Assembly (NCBI GenBank): GCA_012032775.1
Contig: JAAUQO010000001.1
Span: 1-64,000, forward strand
Source: Oscillochloris sp.
GTDB lineage: Bacteria > Chloroflexota > Chloroflexia > Chloroflexales > Chloroflexaceae
Direction: 5' to 3'
Length of the DNA: 64,000 bases
A model generated the notes under the pieces. That model was not told the origin of the DNA. It saw nothing but the letters and a program-made list of their open reading frames with translations, and made no database searches. Positions 60,203 to 64,000 of this stretch are shown here, piece by piece. Within the stretch, counting starts at the first letter, position 1, and each line of letters begins with the position of its first letter. Position numbers and translations under genes: made by a program.

Positions 60203-61411
60203 ATGTTTGATGATGATTACAGCCACGCACAACCGATCGATGTGGCGGCGGTTTGTGAAGAATTACGCATGCTGGTAAACAGCGGGCGTATGCGTAGTAT
60301 GTGGCAACTGCCGCCCGCAGAAGCATTTGGTCTTGTCGGCATCGATACGCACTTTCAGTCCTCCTATGGCGCCGAGCTTGATTGGTACGGGCCGCTGGAG
60401 ATCTGGCGCGGCCCCGAACACGAGGTGAGCGATATTCTGTTCAACGGCCCGCCGAATGATCCGTTTTTTGTGGTTCAGCGCGGCGCAATGGTTGATAGCG
60501 GTGTAACCGTCCATCCCGAGTGGATCGTCTGGATCCAACATCAGTTGCTGTTGCGGAGCCGCAAGATCGACCCCTGGGATCAGGACTGGCCTGCGCCGAT
60601 GATGCAAGGCGTAGCGGATCGGATGCGCTACGCAATCACGCAATCGCAGGTTTCGCGCGACGGCGGAAGCCTGGCGATCCGGCTTCTACCCGAGCGTTGG
60701 CGTACCCTCGACGACCTGGTTCATGCCGATACTATCAGCCGCGAAGCGAGCGACCTGTTGCTGGCTGCATTGAAGGCGGGCGCTTCGGTGTTGATATCCG
60801 GCGCCACCGGCAGCGGCAAAACAACCCTGACCGCAGGGCTGACGGATGCGATCGGACGCAGTATGCGGCTGGTGTTTATCGAGGATGGCGGTGAACTGCC
60901 GCGCAGCTACAACAGTCTGCACATGGATGTGCCCAGCGACGAGTATGCGTTCTCGCGCTGTGTCAAGTTCTCGCTGCGCCAGAAGCCGAACTTTATCATC
61001 GTCGGCGAGGTACGCGGCGGCGAGGCCATGGCGATGTTACAGGCAGCCGCAACCGGTCATCCCGGCATCGGCACTATTCACGCCGGCAGCGTGCAAGGTG
61101 CATTACGCAACCTCGAACGCATGGCGATGTTGGGATTGGCGGCTGAAGCCGGCGGCGGTGGGCAAGCCGCAGCACAAATCGTGCGCGGGCTGATCACTTC
61201 CGATGTGGTGAATCTGCTGGTGGTGCAGATCGGGCGCACGGAAAACGGCCGGCGCAGTGTGCTGGCGATCGAGGAAGTGCTGCGCCAGGGCGCGCAAGGC
61301 CAGAGCGGTGATCATTTCCCGACAAATGTATTGTTCCAACACGACCGCCGGCACGAACGACTGGTGCGGGTTGGGCATGTGAACGGCGCCTGGGGATTGG
61401 GCCGGCTTTAG
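60203..61411 (+). CDS. cpaF: Tad pilus ATPase CpaF/TadA
   Basis: The 402-residue secretion ATPase has Walker A GATGSGKTTL (200-209), Walker B FIIVGEVRGGEA, the His box TGHPGIGTIHAGS and an Arg-finger region. It powers Flp pilin polymerisation. The N-terminal domain covers about 1-160. GAGG lies before ATG at 60203; the frame is open upstream into cpaB. Confidence 0.9.
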   Translation: MFDDDYSHAQPIDVAAVCEELRMLVNSGRMRSMWQLPPAEAFGLVGIDTHFQSSYGAELDWYGPLEIWRGPEHEVSDILFNGPPNDPFFVVQRGAMVDSGVTVHPEWIVWIQHQLLLRSRKIDPWDQDWPAPMMQGVADRMRYAITQSQVSRDGGSLAIRLLPERWRTLDDLVHADTISREASDLLLAALKAGASVLISGATGSGKTTLTAGLTDAIGRSMRLVFIEDGGELPRSYNSLHMDVPSDEYAFSRCVKFSLRQKPNFIIVGEVRGGEAMAMLQAAATGHPGIGTIHAGSVQGALRNLERMAMLGLAAEAGGGGQAAAQIVRGLITSDVVNLLVVQIGRTENGRRSVLAIEEVLRQGAQGQSGDHFPTNVLFQHDRRHERLVRVGHVNGAWGLGRL

Positions 61412-61433
61412 CACTATGGAAGGAGTTATTTGC

Positions 61434-62699
61434 ATGGAGTTGGTGCTTTTCAGCGCATTAGACGGCTTGCCGATGGCAGTAGAGGGATTCCGCGATCTGG
61501 ATGTGATCGTACCTTCGCGGCTCGATCAGGCGCTCCGCTTGCTGAGCGGGCCACGCGTACCCGATGCGATCTATCTGGATGATACGCGCGGCGTCGCATT
61601 ACCCGATCTCTGGCGAGCGGTCAGCACAGCACAAGAAGCGGGCGCACGGGTGTTACTCAATATGAGCGGATCGGCGCGTAACATCCTCGACGATGCACGC
61701 AGTGCCGGGGTCGCAGTTCTGACCGAGCGCGATCCGACGGCAGTTGCCGCGTGGATCGGCCTGCAACTTGGACTCCACCGCGGCGCCACAACGCGCAACA
61801 CGCCGATTATCGCGATCGGCGCGGCGAAAGGCGGAATCGGCAAGACATTCGCAACATGTGTGCTGGCTGAAGGCCTGCGCCGGCGCGGGCTGAATGTGCT
61901 TGTTTGGGATAGCGATATCTCGAATCCCGGTCTTGTGCCTGCCTTTCGCGTGCCGTCATCGGCGCCGTCGTACCTGCATCTCATTCAGCGCGGCCCCTCG
62001 CATTGGAATCCAACCGGGATCCAGCCGTTTATCTACGCTCCCGAGCATACTCGTAGCGCGAACAACTGGGGCGCGATCAACTTTCTGATCGGCTCGCATA
62101 CCGTGGCCCGCGCCGAAAACGACGTGCGCCTGCCGGATTGGCAAAGCTTCTACCAGGGCGTCACCACGCTCGATACCTACGATCTGGTGCTGATCGATAC
62201 ACCGCCCGATTATTTGCGCCGCCCGTATGCAACCCATGTGCTTCAAGCAGGCGGGACGGTTATTCTGCCGACGCCGCCCGGCGCGCGCGAGCGGATGGGT
62301 GTGGGCCACATGTTGGATCACTTTCGCGAACATGCCCCCGAACGCCTGGAACATTGCGCGCTGTTGTTTATGGAGCCGGAGCGCGGCGTAACCGTGACGG
62401 TCAATGATGTTGCCGGACTTTTTGGACGCCGCTACCCGCAGGTATCGGCCCTGGGCGTACTGCCGCGCGCCCCGAAACTGGCCAGCCTCGCCGATGAGCA
62501 CGACGGCTATATCTCGATGATCGATATCGGCCCCCATAGCGCCTTTACCCAGGCCGTGCATCGCATCACCGACGCGCTCTGTACACGGGTCGGGATTACG
62601 CCACGCCTACCGATCCCGCGTTCAGGGCCGATCGCCCGCGCCCTGGCTCATATGCGCGGCGAGCGGGCCTATACGCTCACGACGGCCTCGATGGCCTAA
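61434..62699 (+). CDS. cpaE: CpaE-like ParA/MinD-family ATPase
   Basis: The 421-residue protein has an N-terminal receiver-like domain (about 1-118) without a clear phospho-Asp and a C-terminal MinD-type domain with deviant Walker A AKGGIGKTF (about 131-139), VWDSDISNPG and LVLIDTPPDYL. CpaE proteins place the Tad apparatus at the pole. AAGGAG precedes ATG at 61434. Confidence 0.88.
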   Translation: MELVLFSALDGLPMAVEGFRDLDVIVPSRLDQALRLLSGPRVPDAIYLDDTRGVALPDLWRAVSTAQEAGARVLLNMSGSARNILDDARSAGVAVLTERDPTAVAAWIGLQLGLHRGATTRNTPIIAIGAAKGGIGKTFATCVLAEGLRRRGLNVLVWDSDISNPGLVPAFRVPSSAPSYLHLIQRGPSHWNPTGIQPFIYAPEHTRSANNWGAINFLIGSHTVARAENDVRLPDWQSFYQGVTTLDTYDLVLIDTPPDYLRRPYATHVLQAGGTVILPTPPGARERMGVGHMLDHFREHAPERLEHCALLFMEPERGVTVTVNDVAGLFGRRYPQVSALGVLPRAPKLASLADEHDGYISMIDIGPHSAFTQAVHRITDALCTRVGITPRLPIPRSGPIARALAHMRGERAYTLTTASMA

Positions 62700-62715
62700 T
62701 GTTGCCGGAGCAATA

Positions 62716-64000
62716 ATGACAACCTCACACCGACCACTTACGGTAGTCGAAGACGGCGGCCTGGCGGCGCTCACCTCGACAATTCGCCGGCGGCGCCCGG
62801 AACGCGATCCGGCAACTGATCCCGAAACCCTTCAGGCAGTGCGGGATCTCTTGCTGAGCCAGCTTGATGCCGAACTACTTGATCCGGTGGCGCCGGCGAA
62901 CGCGCGTGATCCCGAAGTGCTGCGGGTATTGCGCGCCGAGATCGGTGTTCAAACCGAGCGCAGCGCCGGCCCGTTGCGCGATCTGCCGACTGATGAACAA
63001 ACATTGCTGCGCCTGTTTCAGGAAACCCTCGGTTGGGGGCCGGCCCAGGCATACCTCGATGATGAGCGGGTGCAAGAGGTGAAGATCATCGGGAACTTGA
63101 TTATGGTGCAGGAAGATGGAGCGGATTTTATGTTGGCCGGCGAACGTTTCAGCGACGGCCGGCAGGCCCTTGATCGGGCACTCTTGCTGGCGTCGCGGCT
63201 GAATGTGGCCCTTGATCGCAGCCGGCCCCAGGAAACATTGCCCCTTGCCCACGGTACCCGCGTGCATGTCAGCATTCCACCCTGTACGCCCGAACATACG
63301 GCCCTGATCTGCATCCGGCGCGGTCGCCGTCAAGCCTGGACGCTCGACGACATCGAGCGGCGCGGCGCATGCAACACCGCCGTCGCAGATCTGTTGCGGT
63401 TACTGGTGCGCGCCGGCTGTTCATTTCTGATCGCCGGAGAAACTGGCTGCGGCAAGACCGCCCTGCTCGAAGCACTGGTCAATACCTGGCCTGGTGAGCC
63501 ACATGTGATCACGATTGAGGACAACACCCAGGAGATCAATGTGCGCCACGCCGCCTGGACTCGCGAACTTGTGCAGACGGCAGTTGAGCCGGGGGCCTTT
63601 GGCCGGGCGGCCAAAGAAGTGCTGCGCCAGACGCCATCGGTGGTTGCGCCGGGTGAGACTCGGGCATCCGAGGCGGGCGCAATCCTGGCGGTCGCAGTCA
63701 GCGGCCATGCCGTCGTCACCACGATCCACGCCCGCACCGCCGCCCGAGCCGTACAACGCTTTGCCGATTGCGCCGCCATGCCCGGCGCTTACCTTTATGA
63801 AGGCCGGCGCGACAACGCGATCGAGGATGCCTGCGACAACTTTCATGTGGTGCTGCACCTGGAGAAAGTGGGCGGCAGACGCTATATCAACGAGATCTTG
63901 TTGCTGGACGGTTCCGAAGAAGTCGGCGGAAGAATTCGCCCACGCACGGTGCGCCTGGCTTGGGTTGAGCCGAGCGCCGACGCTGCACCAATCTGGCATA
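62716..64000 (+). CDS. Second CpaF-like ATPase (cut by window edge)
   Basis: A further secretion-ATPase gene is open to the right edge (428 codons visible). Walker A is GETGCGKTAL (241-250). The Walker B region is SVVAPGETRASEAG instead of the canonical FIIVGEVRGGEA, and the His box is SGHAVVTTIHART. CPPCTPEH-like IPPCTPEH lies where CpaF has its hexamer contacts. It diverges strongly from the first CpaF, suggesting a specialised or retraction-type role. CCGGAG precedes ATG. Confidence 0.85.
   Translation, partial: MTTSHRPLTVVEDGGLAALTSTIRRRRPERDPATDPETLQAVRDLLLSQLDAELLDPVAPANARDPEVLRVLRAEIGVQTERSAGPLRDLPTDEQTLLRLFQETLGWGPAQAYLDDERVQEVKIIGNLIMVQEDGADFMLAGERFSDGRQALDRALLLASRLNVALDRSRPQETLPLAHGTRVHVSIPPCTPEHTALICIRRGRRQAWTLDDIERRGACNTAVADLLRLLVRAGCSFLIAGETGCGKTALLEALVNTWPGEPHVITIEDNTQEINVRHAAWTRELVQTAVEPGAFGRAAKEVLRQTPSVVAPGETRASEAGAILAVAVSGHAVVTTIHARTAARAVQRFADCAAMPGAYLYEGRRDNAIEDACDNFHVVLHLEKVGGRRYINEILLLDGSEEVGGRIRPRTVRLAWVEPSADAAPIWH

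Overview
The window looks like a chromosomal segment of a GC-rich member of the Chloroflexota, probably class Chloroflexia. This is inferred from an RpoC N-terminal region with a very long coiled-coil insertion, a sortase and lipoproteins without any lipopolysaccharide genes, and intergenic spacers made of short iterated words. Many promoters fit TTGACA-N17-TATAAT closely.

Layout. 1-10.4 kb holds housekeeping and accessory metabolism: GNAT remnant, DNA alkylation repair, sortase, DUF2891, M55 aminopeptidase, glyoxalase beside a truncated racemase, P450, SGNH hydrolase, P1 peptidase, MerR regulator and clpP. 10.55-11.49 kb is a dense minus-strand array of 11 tRNA genes with odd structures. 11.7-22.5 kb holds an aldo/keto reductase, a lipoprotein, a beta-helix protein, DinB, homoserine dehydrogenase, a four-repeat MshEN-like protein, a MocR regulator and an FmdB/nucleotidyltransferase/NTPase operon. 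22.7-33.2 kb holds oppDF, a lipoprotein peptidase, a methyltransferase, an MFS transporter, ilvE, ssb, a RAM-domain protein and a glycosyltransferase-like membrane protein. 33.3-42.7 kb is the rpoB-rpoC operon with a free-standing LAGLIDADG endonuclease gene between the two subunits, followed by tRNA-Arg. 42.9-52.3 kb holds a threonine dehydratase, a GH13 glucosidase, a znuACB zinc importer with a Zur-like operator, a potassium channel and a haloperoxidase-like lipoprotein. 52.4-64 kb is a surface region: a CAP protein, a 1,550-residue SdrD/DUF11 adhesin and the start of a Tad/Flp pilus operon (TadE, TadG-like, CpaB, CpaF, CpaE, second CpaF).

The most unusual elements are: the tRNA array, including three serine tRNAs best folded with an 8-bp acceptor stem, 4-bp T stem and 4-nt D loop; the endonuclease in the polymerase operon, with a consensus promoter inside an inverted repeat and a stop codon overlapping the rpoC start region; and the clpP promoter overlapped by a 21-bp inverted repeat with 9-nt spacer.

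Data quality: at least ten genes carry single-base frameshifts, mostly losses of one base from short homopolymers, including two in rpoC. Restoring one base at each gives full-length conserved proteins, so these are probably sequence errors. They are annotated here as single genes.
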